In this document: positions 26,541-36,488 of the stretch, one piece after another | Position numbering within the stretch: the first letter of the stretch is position 1 | Layout: each line of letters starts with the position of its first letter | Source: Stenotrophomonas indicatrix | Lineage (GTDB): Bacteria > Pseudomonadota > Gammaproteobacteria > Xanthomonadales > Xanthomonadaceae | Length of the DNA: 64,000 nt | Direction: 5' to 3' | Assembly (NCBI GenBank): GCA_041545745.1 | Contig: CP168152.1 | Span: forward strand, 248,001-312,000 | Program-made: the position numbers and the translations under genes | The notes under the pieces: model-generated | The model's database searches: none | Told to the model about the DNA's origin: nothing | Seen by the model: only the letters and a program-made list of their open reading frames with translations

Positions 26541-28046
26541 ATGACTGTTGCAGCGCCCCGTATCCGCATGCTGATCGATGGCCAGTTCGTTGAATCGGCC
26601 ACCTCCCACTGGCAGGACGTGATCAATCCGGCCACCCAGGACGTGCTGGCCCAGGTGCCGTTCGCCACCACGGGTGAAGTCGACGCGGCCGTGGCTGCCG
26701 CCAAGGAAGCTTTCAAGACCTGGCGCAAGACCCCGATTGGTACTCGCGCGCGCATCTTCCTGAAGTACCAGCAGCTGATCCGCGAAAACATGAGCGAGCT
26801 GGCGCACATCCTCACCGCCGAACAGGGCAAGACCCTGCCGGACGCCGAAGGCGATGTGTTCCGCGGCCTGGAAGTGGTCGAGCATGCGGCCGCCATCGGC
26901 AACCTGCAGCTGGGCGAACTGGCTAACAACGTGGCCAACGGCGTGGACACCTACTCGATCATGCAGCCGCTGGGCGTGTGCGCAGGCATCACCCCGTTCA
27001 ACTTCCCGGCGATGATCCCGCTGTGGATGTTCCCGATGGCCATTGCCACCGGCAACACCTTCATCCTCAAGCCGTCCGAGCAGGACCCGATGGTCACCAT
27101 GCGCCTGGTCGAACTGGCGCTGGAAGCGGGCATTCCGAAGGGCGTGCTGAACGTGGTCCACGGCGGTGAGGAAGTGGTCAACGCGATCTGCGACCACCCG
27201 GATATCAAGGCCGTTTCGTTCGTCGGTTCCACCCGCGTCGGTACCCACGTGTACAACCGCGCCTCGCTGGCCGGCAAGCGCGTGCAGTGCATGATGGGCG
27301 CCAAGAACCACGCCGTGGTCTTGCCGGACGCCAACAAGGAGCAGACCCTCAACGCGATGGTCGGCGCGGCCTTCGGTGCGGCAGGCCAGCGCTGCATGGC
27401 CGCCTCCACCCTGGTGCTGGTCGGTGAAGCGCGCGGTTGGGTGCAGGACCTGGTCGAAAAGGCCAAGACCCTGAAGGTCAGCGGTGGCACTGTCGCCGGC
27501 ACCGACGTCGGCCCGGTCATTTCCTGCAGCGCGCGTGATCGCGTCGAAGGCCTGATCGCTTCGGGCGTGGAGCAGGGCGCCAAGCTGGTGCTGGATGGCC
27601 GCAAGCCGCAGGTCGATGGTTTCGAGAAGGGCAATTTCGTTGGCCCGACCATCTTTGCCGGTGTCACCACCGACATGCGCATCTACCAGGAAGAAATCTT
27701 CGGGCCGGTGCTGGTCATCCTCGAAGCGGAAACGCTGGATGAGGCCATCGCCATGGTCAACAGCAACCCGAACGGCAACGGCACTGCGCTGTTCACCCAG
27801 TCCGGCGCTGCTGCACGCCGTTTCCAGGAAGACATCGACGTCGGCCAGGTCGGCATCAACGTGCCGATCCCGGTGCCGGTGCCGCTGTTCTCGTTCACCG
27901 GTTCGCGCGCTTCCAAACTCGGCGACCTGGGTCCGTACGGCAAGCAGGTGGTGCTGTTCTACACGCAGACCAAGACCGTCACCGCGCGCTGGTTCGACGA
28001 CGAGACGCTGAGCCACGGCGTCAACACCACGATCAGCCTGAAGTAA
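26541..28046 (+). CDS. mmsA: Methylmalonate-semialdehyde dehydrogenase (acylating)
   Basis: A 501-residue CoA-acylating aldehyde dehydrogenase converting (methyl)malonate semialdehyde to propionyl- or acetyl-CoA, the final valine step here. Visible are [28 protein letters not shown] and the catalytic cysteine in [10 protein letters not shown]. The ATG at 26541 ([14 protein letters not shown]) gives the family's standard length; the upstream ATG at 26505 adds 12 residues and is less likely. First gene of a tightly packed five-gene operon. Confidence 0.93.
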   Translation: MTVAAPRIRMLIDGQFVESATSHWQDVINPATQDVLAQVPFATTGEVDAAVAAAKEAFKTWRKTPIGTRARIFLKYQQLIRENMSELAHILTAEQGKTLPDAEGDVFRGLEVVEHAAAIGNLQLGELANNVANGVDTYSIMQPLGVCAGITPFNFPAMIPLWMFPMAIATGNTFILKPSEQDPMVTMRLVELALEAGIPKGVLNVVHGGEEVVNAICDHPDIKAVSFVGSTRVGTHVYNRASLAGKRVQCMMGAKNHAVVLPDANKEQTLNAMVGAAFGAAGQRCMAASTLVLVGEARGWVQDLVEKAKTLKVSGGTVAGTDVGPVISCSARDRVEGLIASGVEQGAKLVLDGRKPQVDGFEKGNFVGPTIFAGVTTDMRIYQEEIFGPVLVILEAETLDEAIAMVNSNPNGNGTALFTQSGAAARRFQEDIDVGQVGINVPIPVPVPLFSFTGSRASKLGDLGPYGKQVVLFYTQTKTVTARWFDDETLSHGVNTTISLK

Positions 28047-28061
28047 CAGCAGGGAGCAGCC

Positions 28062-29228
28062 ATGAGCCACTCGATGACGACGGAACAGGAAGAAGCGCAG
28101 CAGGCGTACCGCGAGGCGGCGCGCGACTTCGCACAGGCCGAACTGGCGCCGCACGCCGCGCGATGGGATGCGGAGGGCATCTTTCCGCGCGAGGCGATCG
28201 CCAAGGCCGGTGAACTGGGCTTCTGTGGTCTGTACATGGACCCGGAAGTGGGCGGCAGCGGCCTGAGCCGACTGGACGCCGCCGTCGTCATCGAGGAGCT
28301 CGCCAACGTCGACCCGTCGACCGCGGCCTACATCAGCATCCACAACATGGCGTCGTGGATGGTGTCCAAGTGGGGCCAGCCGGCCCTGCGCGATGCATGG
28401 GGCAATGACCTGTCATCGGGCAGCAAGCTGGCCTCGTACTGCCTGACCGAACCCGGCGCCGGTTCGGATGCGGCCTCGCTGAAGACCAGCGCCGTGCGCG
28501 ATGGCGAGTTCTACGTGTTGAATGGCTCCAAGGCCTTCATTTCCGGCGCCGGTGCCACCGAACTGCTGGTGGTGATGGCACGCACCGGCGGTGCCGGTGC
28601 AGGCGGGGTCAGCGCGATCGCGGTGCCGGCCGACCTGCCGGGCATCAGCTACGGCCGCAAGGAAGAGAAGATGGGCTGGAACAGCCAGCCCACCCGCGGC
28701 ATCACCTTCGAAAACGTCCGTGTGCCGGTCAGCCACCTTCTGGGAGAGGAAGGCGGCGGCTTCAAGCTGGCGATGAAGGGGCTCGATGGCGGCCGTATCA
28801 ACATCGCCGCCTGCTCGCTGGGTGCTGCGCAGGGTGCGCTGGATGCAGCGCGCCGCTACATGGGCGAGCGCCGTCAGTTCGGCAAGGCGTTGTCCGAATT
28901 CCAGGCACTGCAGTTCAAGCTGGCCGACATGGCCATCGAGCTGGTCGCGGCACGGCAGATGGTGCATACCGCCGCGCGCAAGCTCGATGCCGGTGCCAGC
29001 GATGCCAACGTGTGGTGCGCGATGGCCAAGCGCTTCGCCACCGATGCCGGCTTCAACATCTGCAACGAAGCCCTGCAGATCCACGGTGGCTACGGCTACA
29101 TCCGCGAATATCCGATCGAGCGCCTGCTGCGCGACAGCCGCGTGCACCAGATCCTGGAAGGCACCAACGAGATCATGCGGGTGATCGTTGCCCGTCACCT
29201 GCTCAACACCGAAGAGGAACTGCGATGA
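28062..29228 (+). CDS. Acyl-CoA dehydrogenase, probably isobutyryl-CoA dehydrogenase
   Basis: A 388-residue FAD enzyme with YCLTEPGAGSDAASLKT, YVLNGSKAFISGAG and C-terminal QIHGGYGYIREYPIERLLRD and ILEGTNEIMR. Position in the valine operon indicates isobutyryl-CoA to methacrylyl-CoA. AGGGAG lies 6 bases before the ATG. Its stop overlaps the next start. Confidence 0.92.
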   Translation: MSHSMTTEQEEAQQAYREAARDFAQAELAPHAARWDAEGIFPREAIAKAGELGFCGLYMDPEVGGSGLSRLDAAVVIEELANVDPSTAAYISIHNMASWMVSKWGQPALRDAWGNDLSSGSKLASYCLTEPGAGSDAASLKTSAVRDGEFYVLNGSKAFISGAGATELLVVMARTGGAGAGGVSAIAVPADLPGISYGRKEEKMGWNSQPTRGITFENVRVPVSHLLGEEGGGFKLAMKGLDGGRINIAACSLGAAQGALDAARRYMGERRQFGKALSEFQALQFKLADMAIELVAARQMVHTAARKLDAGASDANVWCAMAKRFATDAGFNICNEALQIHGGYGYIREYPIERLLRDSRVHQILEGTNEIMRVIVARHLLNTEEELR

Positions 29229-30022
29229 AGGATTGGCGTACCCAGGAGCACGTGGGCCTGAAGGTCGAGGCCGATGGCCACACCGCCGTGGTCACCCTGC
29301 ACAACCCGCCGGCGCATACCTGGACCGTGCACAGCCTGTCGGCGCTGCGCGACCTCGTGGGCGCGCTGAACGCAGACCGCGACATCTACGCGCTGGTGAT
29401 CACCGGTGACGGCGAGAAGTTCTTCTCCGCAGGTGCCGACCTCAACCAGTTCGCTTCCGGTGACAAGGCCGCTGCACGCGAAGCGGCGCGCCGTTTCGGT
29501 GAAGCTTTCGAGGCGCTGTCCGCGTTCCGTGGCGTATCGATTGCCGCGATCAACGGCTACGCCATGGGCGGCGGACTGGAATGCGCGCTGGCCTGTGATC
29601 TGCGCATCATCGAAGACCATGCTCAGGTCGCGCTGCCGGAGGCCACCGTTGGCCTGCTGCCGTGCGCCGGTGGCACCCAGAACCTGCCGCGCCTGGTCGG
29701 CGAAGGCTGGGCCAAGCGCATGATCCTGCTCGGCGAGCGCATCAACGCCGAGACCGCGGTGCGGATTGGTCTTGCTGAAGAGAAGGTCGGCAAGGGCGAA
29801 TCCAAGGCGCTGGCACTGGAATGGGCGAAGAAGGCTGGCAAGCAGAGCCCGACCAGCATCGCCGCCTGCAAGACCCTGGTGCAGTCCACCCGCACCGGTA
29901 CCCATGCATCGGCACTGGTGGCCGAGCGCGAGGCCTTCGTCGATCTGTTCGACACTGCCGATCAGGTCGAGGGCGTGAGTGCCTTCCTTGAAAAGCGCGC
30001 CGCGCAGTGGAAGAACGCATGA
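29225..30022 (+). CDS. Enoyl-CoA hydratase
   Basis: A 265-residue crotonase-fold enzyme. The oxyanion-hole segments are [13 protein letters not shown] and [20 protein letters not shown], with catalytic glutamates near [16 protein letters not shown]. In this operon it would hydrate methacrylyl-CoA to 3-hydroxyisobutyryl-CoA. The ATG overlaps the previous stop, and its own TGA overlaps the next ATG, so translation is coupled. Confidence 0.91.
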   Translation: MKDWRTQEHVGLKVEADGHTAVVTLHNPPAHTWTVHSLSALRDLVGALNADRDIYALVITGDGEKFFSAGADLNQFASGDKAAAREAARRFGEAFEALSAFRGVSIAAINGYAMGGGLECALACDLRIIEDHAQVALPEATVGLLPCAGGTQNLPRLVGEGWAKRMILLGERINAETAVRIGLAEEKVGKGESKALALEWAKKAGKQSPTSIAACKTLVQSTRTGTHASALVAEREAFVDLFDTADQVEGVSAFLEKRAAQWKNA

Positions 30023-31194
30023 GCACCGACACCGTTGCCGACGACGCACCGGTGCTGTTCGAAGAGCGCGTGGCCGGCAACGGCACGCGCATCGGCATCG
30101 CCACGCTCAACGCACAGCGCACGCTCAATGGCTTCTCGTTGCCGATGGCGCACCTGTTGCTGAAACAGCTCAACGCGTGGGCCGACGACGACGGCATCGC
30201 CATGGTGGTGCTGCAGGGCGCCGGTGAGAAGGCATTCTGTGCCGGCGGTGACCTGCACAGCCTGTACCAGAGCATGCTCGCCTACCGCGAGGCCGGCCGC
30301 ACGGACATCCGCGAGAACGACTACGCCGCCGAGTTCTTCGACGTCGAGTACCGCGTCGACTACCTGATCCATACCTACGCCAAGCCGATCCTGTGCTGGG
30401 GCCACGGCATCGTGATGGGCGGCGGCATCGGCCTGATGTCCGGCGCCAGCCATCGCGTGGTCAGTGAGCGCTCCAAGCTGGCGTTCCCGGAAATCACTGT
30501 CGGCCTGTTCCCTGACGTGGGCGGCAGCTGGCTGCTGCCGCGCGTACCGGGTAAGGGCGGCCTGTTCCTGGCCCTGACCGGTGCGCTGCTCAACCCCGGC
30601 GATGCGATCTATGCCGGCTTGGCCGATGTGCACGTGGCCGAAGAGCGTCGCAGTGCGGTGTTCGATGCGCTGCTGCAGGTGGCGTGGTCGGCCGATGCCG
30701 CACGCAACCACGAACGCCTGTCACAGCTGCTGCTGTCGTTCGCCAGCGACGCGGCTACCGGCCCGCTGTTGGCCAATGCCGCGCAGGTCGATGCCCTGTG
30801 CGAAGGCGATGATCTCGCCGCCATCGTCGAACGCATCAGTACCCTGCAGACCGATGATGCCTGGCTGCAGGCCGCACAGAAGACGCTCGCCGCTGGTGCG
30901 CCGGGTTCGGCACGGCTGGCCTTCGAACTGCAGCGCCGCTGCGCCGGCCAGGACCTGGCGAGCGTGTACCGGCTGGAATACATCACGGCCCTGCATTGTG
31001 CTGCGCATGGCGATTTTGCCGAAGGCATCCGCGCGCTGCTGATCGACAAGGACCGCACTCCATCGTGGAACCCGGCCACGCTGGTCGAGGCCAACCGCGC
31101 ATGGGCCGATACGTTCTTCGCTTCTCCCTGGGCCGACGCCGCGCATCCGCTGGCCGACCTAGGCACCTCCATTGCTGAAAGGAGCCTTGCATGA
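30019..31194 (+). CDS. 3-Hydroxyisobutyryl-CoA hydrolase
   Basis: A 391-residue crotonase-superfamily hydrolase. The HIBYL-CoA hydrolase pattern is clear: EKAFCAGGDLHSLYQ, CWGHGIVMGGGIGLMSGASH and FPEITVGLFPDVGGSWLLPR. Its length (about 390) separates it from simple hydratases. It releases CoA from 3-hydroxyisobutyryl-CoA, disposing of toxic methacrylyl-CoA. The ATG at 30019 overlaps the previous stop. Confidence 0.92.
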   Translation: MSTDTVADDAPVLFEERVAGNGTRIGIATLNAQRTLNGFSLPMAHLLLKQLNAWADDDGIAMVVLQGAGEKAFCAGGDLHSLYQSMLAYREAGRTDIRENDYAAEFFDVEYRVDYLIHTYAKPILCWGHGIVMGGGIGLMSGASHRVVSERSKLAFPEITVGLFPDVGGSWLLPRVPGKGGLFLALTGALLNPGDAIYAGLADVHVAEERRSAVFDALLQVAWSADAARNHERLSQLLLSFASDAATGPLLANAAQVDALCEGDDLAAIVERISTLQTDDAWLQAAQKTLAAGAPGSARLAFELQRRCAGQDLASVYRLEYITALHCAAHGDFAEGIRALLIDKDRTPSWNPATLVEANRAWADTFFASPWADAAHPLADLGTSIAERSLA

Positions 31195-32081
31195 GCCGCA
31201 TTGCATTCATCGGGTTGGGCAACATGGGTGGCCCGATGGCCGCCAATCTGGTCAAGAACGGCCACACCGTGCGCGTGTTCGATCTGGTGCCGGCCGCTGT
31301 ACAGGCTGCTGTCGATGCAGGCGCCAGCGCCGCGCCGTCGGCACGTGAAACCCTGGCCGATGCCGAGGTGGTGATTTCGATGCTGCCGGCCAGCCGCCAC
31401 GTCGAAGGCGTGTACCTGGGCGACGACGGCATCCTTGCCGCGATTCCCGCCGGAGCGCTGGTCATCGACTGCAGCACGATCGCGCCCGCCAGCGCGCGCA
31501 AGGTTTCCGAAGCGGCCGCCGCACGTGGCCTGCAGATGATCGACGCGCCGGTGTCCGGCGGTACTGCTGGCGCACAGGCCGGCACGCTGACCTTCATCGT
31601 CGGCGGTGAAGAGGACGCGCTGGAACGTGCCCGCCCGGTGCTGCAGGCGATGGGCAAGAACATCTTCCATGTGGGCGCCAGTGGCGCCGGCCAGGTCGCC
31701 AAGCTGTGCAACAACATGGCGCTGGGCGTGATCATGGCCGTCACCGGCGAAGCCATCGCGCTTGGCGTGGCGCACGGGCTGGACCCCAAGGTGCTGTCGC
31801 AGATGATGGCGGTCAGCACCGGCCGCAGCTGGGCCACCGAAGTGTGCAACCCGTGGCCGGGCGTGCTGGAAAACGCACCGGCGTCGCGCGGCTACAGCGG
31901 CGGCTTCGGCAGCGACCTGATGCTGAAGGACATGGGCTTGGCGGTGGAAGCGGCGATGAGTGTCGGCGCCTCGATCCCGCTGGGTGAAGTGGCCCGCAAC
32001 CTGTACTCGATGAACCACCAGGCCGGGCGCGGCAAGCTGGATTTCTCCAGCGTCGTGCAGTTGATCACGAGCGAGAAATAA
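31191..32081 (+). CDS. mmsB: 3-Hydroxyisobutyrate dehydrogenase
   Basis: A 296-residue NAD-dependent beta-hydroxyacid dehydrogenase oxidising 3-hydroxyisobutyrate to the semialdehyde used by MmsA. The Rossmann motif [19 protein letters not shown], the substrate loop [18 protein letters not shown] and catalytic lysine in [10 protein letters not shown] are visible. It ends the five-gene operon and is followed by a strong terminator. Confidence 0.94.
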   Translation: MSRIAFIGLGNMGGPMAANLVKNGHTVRVFDLVPAAVQAAVDAGASAAPSARETLADAEVVISMLPASRHVEGVYLGDDGILAAIPAGALVIDCSTIAPASARKVSEAAAARGLQMIDAPVSGGTAGAQAGTLTFIVGGEEDALERARPVLQAMGKNIFHVGASGAGQVAKLCNNMALGVIMAVTGEAIALGVAHGLDPKVLSQMMAVSTGRSWATEVCNPWPGVLENAPASRGYSGGFGSDLMLKDMGLAVEAAMSVGASIPLGEVARNLYSMNHQAGRGKLDFSSVVQLITSEK

Positions 32082-32126
32082 ACGAATGCGTCCCCGGCCA
32101 CGTGCCGGGGCCCACCCGGGGTGGGA

Positions 32127-32168
32127 TGGGCGGATGCCCGGTTTCGACCGGCATCCGCCCATTTTTTT
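32127..32168 (+). terminator. Intrinsic terminator of the mmsA-mmsB operon
   Basis: GGGCGGATGCC and GGCATCCGCCC form an 11-base-pair stem around an 11-base loop, followed by ATTTTTTT. Confidence 0.92.
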
Positions 32169-32222
32169 GGGTCAGATCCCCGGGGTCGGATCCCTTTCGC
32201 AACGCGAAAGGGCTCTGACCCC
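32169..32222. repeat. GGGGTCRGATCCC-family palindrome with partial tandem copy
   Basis: A partial copy GGGTCAGATCCC (32169-32180) precedes a full element GGGGTCGGATCCCTTTCGC and GCGAAAGGGCTCTGACCCC (32182-32222). It lies between convergent mmsB and ohr. Confidence 0.8.
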
Positions 32223-32231
32223 CTCGTTGCA

Positions 32232-32657
32232 TCAGGCAACGATCAGCGTCACGTCGATGTTGCCGCGGGTAGCATTGGAGTACGGGCAGACGACGTGCGC
32301 TTTCTGCACCAGCTCTTCCACCTGCTCGCGCGGCACGCCCGGCACGTTGATGGTCAGCTCGGCTTCGATGCCGAAACCGGTCGGGATCTGGCCGATGCCG
32401 ACCTTGCCGGTCACGGTGGTGTCGGCCGGCAGCGCGACCTTGGCCTGGCCGGCGACGAACTTCAGCGCGCCGAGGAAGCAGGCCGAATAGCCCGCAGCAA
32501 ACAGCTGTTCCGGGTTGGTGCCCGGGCCGCCGGCGCCGCCCAGCTCGCGCGGGGTCGACAGCTGGATGTCCAGCACGTTGTCGGAGGACACGGAACGGCC
32601 TTCGCGGCCGCCGGTGGAGGTGGCCTGGGCGGTGTACAGAACCTTTTCGATGGACAT
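32232..32657 (-). CDS. ohr: Organic hydroperoxide resistance protein
   Basis: A 141-residue OsmC/Ohr-fold thiol peroxidase that reduces organic peroxides. The redox cysteines are C60 in GYSACFLGA and C124 in HVVCPYS. The ATG at 32657 ([13 protein letters not shown]) gives standard length; the open frame continues upstream to 32756 without a ribosome site. Upstream lie small palindromes TTGATTCAA (32748-32756) and GTTGGGTTACAAC, possible regulator sites. The usual OhrR gene is not adjacent here. Confidence 0.93.
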   Translation of the reverse strand: MSIEKVLYTAQATSTGGREGRSVSSDNVLDIQLSTPRELGGAGGPGTNPEQLFAAGYSACFLGALKFVAGQAKVALPADTTVTGKVGIGQIPTGFGIEAELTINVPGVPREQVEELVQKAHVVCPYSNATRGNIDVTLIVA

Positions 32658-32768
32658 CGGGATGCTCCTGGTCAGTGGGTGGGTGGTGCGTTGGAGCCTA
32701 CTTTGCCCGGATTCTGCACACGTTGGGTTACAACACGTCCTAAAAACTTGATTCAACGTCCTGTCGGC

Positions 32769-33725
32769 CTAGATCGTCCATTCCCGGTCAGTGGTGAACA
32801 TGATGGTCAGCCAGCGGTCCGGCGATGATTCGCCGAGCGCATCGCCGATTTCGTCGCGCAGGTGATCCCACTCCAGCAGGGGCCGCGGCGGGTCGTCCTC
32901 GCGCACCACGAAGAACAGCTCGATCTGTTCGCCACGGCCTACCTGGGCCACGTAGCTGCGGTGTTCGACAAAGCCGTGCTTTGCAACGATCACCCGCGCC
33001 ACCGCATCGACGTGTGCCTGCAGTTCCGGCGGCGTGACCAGCAGGATGCCGGCCAGCGCGCGCCGTACCGTGCCCAGCGGCGCGATCATCACCAGCACGC
33101 AGACGAACGCCAGGATGGCCGGATCGATGTACGGCCCGACCCATGCCCATGACGTGCCGCGAACCAGCACACCGCCGAGGAAGGCCGCCAGGTAGCAGGC
33201 CGACATGCTCGCGGCGATCACCCAGTTCTTCGCATCCAGTGCGATGAACTCCGAGCCGATGCGCCGGTTCGCACGCAGCACGAACCAGGCCAGCGCGCTC
33301 TCGGCCACGATCGACAGTGCCGCGAAAATGATCGCGGGGCCAAGCGCGATCTGCCGCCCACCCGACATCAGCGCATCGACCGCATTGACCAGTGCATACA
33401 GCGCTGCGCCGATCATCAACGTACCGCTCACTCCCAGCACGATCGGTTCCAGGTGCCAGAACCCCATGGTGAAGCGCTGGTTGAGGCGCGACTGCAGGGC
33501 GTCGGTCTGGGTGGACAGCGCGATCAGCCGCGCGACCAGCAGCGACAACCAGGTCATCACCACGTCGATCAGGCCGTAGATGCCGTCGAAGATGATCAGC
33601 GAAGAATTGGCCAGCAGGCCGAACACCACCGCCGCTGCAGCCAACAGCAGCGAGCCGACGATGGACAGGCGCAGAACGCCTTGTTCGGTGCGTGGATCGA
33701 AGAAGCGGGGCGGGACCGTGACCAT
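32769..33725 (-). CDS. Cation diffusion facilitator-family transporter
   Basis: A 318-residue inner-membrane protein with about six membrane segments and a cytosolic tail. IIFDGIYGLIDVVMTWLSLL resembles the first metal-binding helix of CDF exporters, and a second Asp-containing helix is AKNWVIAASMSACYL. Metal (Zn, Fe, Co or Mn) is not predictable. The ATG at 33725 (MVTVPPRFFDPRTEQ) is chosen; the frame stays open to 33752. Confidence 0.82.
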   Translation of the reverse strand: MVTVPPRFFDPRTEQGVLRLSIVGSLLLAAAAVVFGLLANSSLIIFDGIYGLIDVVMTWLSLLVARLIALSTQTDALQSRLNQRFTMGFWHLEPIVLGVSGTLMIGAALYALVNAVDALMSGGRQIALGPAIIFAALSIVAESALAWFVLRANRRIGSEFIALDAKNWVIAASMSACYLAAFLGGVLVRGTSWAWVGPYIDPAILAFVCVLVMIAPLGTVRRALAGILLVTPPELQAHVDAVARVIVAKHGFVEHRSYVAQVGRGEQIELFFVVREDDPPRPLLEWDHLRDEIGDALGESSPDRWLTIMFTTDREWTI

Positions 33726-33958
33726 GCAGCATTGTAGAGCGGAGCCATGCACCGCTGCCTTTCACGCAGTCTGGCCTACCGCCGGGTCACCGGCTGCAGT
33801 AAACTCCGCCCCTCCCAAGCTCCCCGACGACGCACTGCAGTGATCACGCCACCCTGACCCTTGCCGCCCATCGGCAGCCGGCCCATCCGGCTCAGGAAAT
33901 CCGTGTCTTTCCACTGCAGCGCCACGTGGCCCCGCCCGTGTGTGCGCGGAGTTTTCCC

Positions 33959-35413
33959 ATGCAAACGTCCTATCCCCTGCGCCAGCAATGGCTCGGCAAC
34001 GTCCGTGGTGATCTGCTGTCCGGTGCCGTTGTTGCCCTGGCGCTGATTCCCGAAGCCATCGCGTTCTCGCTGATCGCTGGCGTCGATCCCAAGGTCGGCC
34101 TGTACGCCGCCTTCTCCATCGCCGTGATCACCGCCATCGCCGGCGGCCGTCCGGGAATGATCTCCGCCGCCACCGGTGCGATGGCGCTGGTGATGGTTGA
34201 TCTCGTTCGTGATCACGGCCTGCAGTACCTGTTCGCCGCCAGCATCCTGGCCGGCCTGCTGCAGGTAGTGGCCGGCGTGTTCAAACTCGGTTCGTTGATG
34301 CGCTTCGTATCGCGCTCGGTCATCACCGGCTTCGTCAACGCACTGGCCATACTGATCTTCCTGGCGCAGATGCCGGAACTGATCGGCCGCGGCCCCACCG
34401 TCTACGTCCTGTGCGCCGCCGCGCTGGCGATCATTTACCTGCTGCCACGGGTTACCCGCGCTGTACCTTCGCCGCTGGTGGCCATTGCCGTGTTGACAGC
34501 GGTGGTGATGGGGTTCGGCATCGACGTACGCAGCGTCGGCGACATGGGCCAGCTGCCCGACAGCCTGCCGTACTTCTTCATCCCCGACGTGCCGTTGACG
34601 TGGGACACCCTGCGCATCCTGCTGCCGGTATCGGCGACGCTGGCGGTGGTCGGCCTGCTCGAATCGATGATGACCCTGCAGATCGTCGAGGACATCACCG
34701 AGACGCCCAGCGAACGCAACCGCGAATGCGTCGGCCAGGGGGTGGCCAACACGGTCACCGGTTTCCTCGGTGGTATGGCCGGCTGCGCGATGATCGGCCA
34801 GTCGGTCATCAACGTGACCTCCGGTGGCCGCGGGCGCCTGTCCTGCCTGGTGGCCGGCGTACTGCTGCTGGTGCTGGTGGTGTACGGCAGCGACCTGGTG
34901 CGGCAGATTCCGATGGCCGCGCTGGTGGCGGTGATGATCATGGTCAGCATCGGCACCTTCAGCTGGCGCTCGCTGCGCGACCTGCGCACGCATCCACGCA
35001 GTTCGTCGGCGGTGATGCTGCTGACCGTGGTGGTCACCGTGGCCACCCATGATCTGGCCAAGGGCGTGCTGAGCGGCGTGCTGTTGTCGGCGCTGTTCTT
35101 TGCCCGCAAGGTGGGCCGCATGCTCGACGTGCAGTGCGAGGAGGCCGGTGATACGCAGGTCTACCGCGTGCGCGGCCAGGTGTTCTTCGCCTCCGCCGGA
35201 CAGCTGGGTGCGGCGTTTGATTACCAACGCGTGGCACAGAAGGTTGAGATCGACCTGCGCGACGCCCACCTGTGGGATCTGACTGCCGTCGCCGCGCTGC
35301 AACGCGCGCAGGAAAAACTGGCCGCGCACGGTGCCGAGGTCAGCGCTGTCGGCCTCAACGCCGCCAGCCAGACGCTGATCGAACAGGTGGGAGGGCGCGG
35401 CGGCGGGCATTGA
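33959..35413 (+). CDS. SulP-family anion transporter with STAS domain
   Basis: A 484-residue protein: a multi-pass SulP core (about 1-370, including [20 protein letters not shown] and the [19 protein letters not shown] segment) and a C-terminal STAS domain (about 395-480). Substrates of the family include sulfate, bicarbonate and other anions. The ATG at 33959 ([14 protein letters not shown]) gives the usual short N-terminus. No operon partners. Confidence 0.9.
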   Translation: MQTSYPLRQQWLGNVRGDLLSGAVVALALIPEAIAFSLIAGVDPKVGLYAAFSIAVITAIAGGRPGMISAATGAMALVMVDLVRDHGLQYLFAASILAGLLQVVAGVFKLGSLMRFVSRSVITGFVNALAILIFLAQMPELIGRGPTVYVLCAAALAIIYLLPRVTRAVPSPLVAIAVLTAVVMGFGIDVRSVGDMGQLPDSLPYFFIPDVPLTWDTLRILLPVSATLAVVGLLESMMTLQIVEDITETPSERNRECVGQGVANTVTGFLGGMAGCAMIGQSVINVTSGGRGRLSCLVAGVLLLVLVVYGSDLVRQIPMAALVAVMIMVSIGTFSWRSLRDLRTHPRSSSAVMLLTVVVTVATHDLAKGVLSGVLLSALFFARKVGRMLDVQCEEAGDTQVYRVRGQVFFASAGQLGAAFDYQRVAQKVEIDLRDAHLWDLTAVAALQRAQEKLAAHGAEVSAVGLNAASQTLIEQVGGRGGGH

Positions 35414-35695
35414 GCCTGCAGGACCTCACTGCGTGTGCCGATTGTGGAGAACGTCAGAACTGGTGTGCTACGGCGAGATGCTGAGCTTATCGACTGAAGT
35501 GGAAGGGACAATTGGCATTGGCGCCGGGACATGTCACATCTGTCGTCAGTCTTGTGGCCGCTATGTACCGATTCGTGGATTGCGGTATAGCCCGGATTGC
35601 ATCATGCAGATTGCAGCTTTTCTCATTGCCAATACTTTGGGATAGAAGCAGATTGAAGACGCGCGATTCTGCGTTCTTCAGGGGAAGTTGCGTCG

Positions 35696-36133
35696 ATGAA
35701 GTCGAAGTTTCCGCTGTCATTCAAGTGCCTGCTGACCTTTGCGCTGGCGCTCGGCTCGACGACATGGCCTGGATTGGCGGCGTTGGATCGCCTCTCTGCC
35801 GCCGTGGAGCGAACCATGACGTATCGCGCTGGGAGTGCTGAGACGGTCGCAGTTGCCCAATGGTTGGATTCACACAAGGACGCTCATCGAAGGACTCTTG
35901 CGTTCGGAAAACTGACCGTTCGACATCGCTGCGATCGGCTGCAGGATCCACATTCGTCCGCGAACGCCCGCCCCCTCGAGCTGCCCCGCGACGGTTCGCC
36001 CGGCGACAAGATCACCATCACCAACGATCTTCAGGGATGCGGGAGCGAGACCTGGACGTTCGCGTGGACCGGAGATGGTCCGGACGCGCACTGGCGGCAG
36101 ACCGACTATGGATGGCACGTACGGATTGCATAG
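35696..36133 (+). CDS. Secreted/periplasmic hypothetical protein
   Basis: A 145-residue protein with a signal peptide (MKSKFPLSFKCLLTFALALG, cut near residue 29) and a polar mature part with two cysteines (RHRCDRL and LQGCGSET) that could form a disulfide. No family recognised. AGGGGAAG lies about 10 bases before the ATG. The preceding 280 bases are A/T-richer than neighbours and hold no clear gene. Confidence 0.65.
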   Translation: MKSKFPLSFKCLLTFALALGSTTWPGLAALDRLSAAVERTMTYRAGSAETVAVAQWLDSHKDAHRRTLAFGKLTVRHRCDRLQDPHSSANARPLELPRDGSPGDKITITNDLQGCGSETWTFAWTGDGPDAHWRQTDYGWHVRIA

Positions 36134-36247
36134 GGAGCGCTCAGGGTAGAACAGGTGCCTGCCATTTCCGGGCGCGCGTGCCACCGGTACGGGCCCTGGA
36201 AGTGATCAACATCACCCACCGGGTCGAGATTCTCCAGGAGACAGGCA

Positions 36248-36415
36248 ATGGACAAGTTGAGGAAGGGCTCCAACCCGCCACTGGACCAGTTGGTCGCATC
36301 CATGGAGAACGCGAACCCCAAGCTCCCCGAGGGCGGGAAGCGCCCGCCGCCGCCGCCCAGCCCGCCCCGGCCGCCAGCCGGAACCGGGCCCAACCGGCGC
36401 TCGCAGCGCGGCTGA
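36248..36415 (+). CDS. Small proline-rich basic protein
   Basis: A 55-codon frame with AGGAG 7 bases before the ATG. The first half is MDKLRKGSNPPLDQLVASME; the second is rich in Pro and Arg (KRPPPPPSPPRPP). No signal peptide. Codon bias and ribosome site suggest it is real, but no family is recognised. Ends 74 bases before dusA and might be co-transcribed. Confidence 0.45.
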   Translation: MDKLRKGSNPPLDQLVASMENANPKLPEGGKRPPPPPSPPRPPAGTGPNRRSQRG

Positions 36416-36488
36416 CCGGGCGCATTCATCCGCCCGGTGTAAACTATTGATCTCACTGGCAATGCCAGTCTCCACGATCAACCGCCCG

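Noticed and set aside
35433..35645. 70-codon open frame between the SulP gene and the secreted hypothetical
   Set aside because: No ribosome site, poor codon bias and a competing frame on the other strand.
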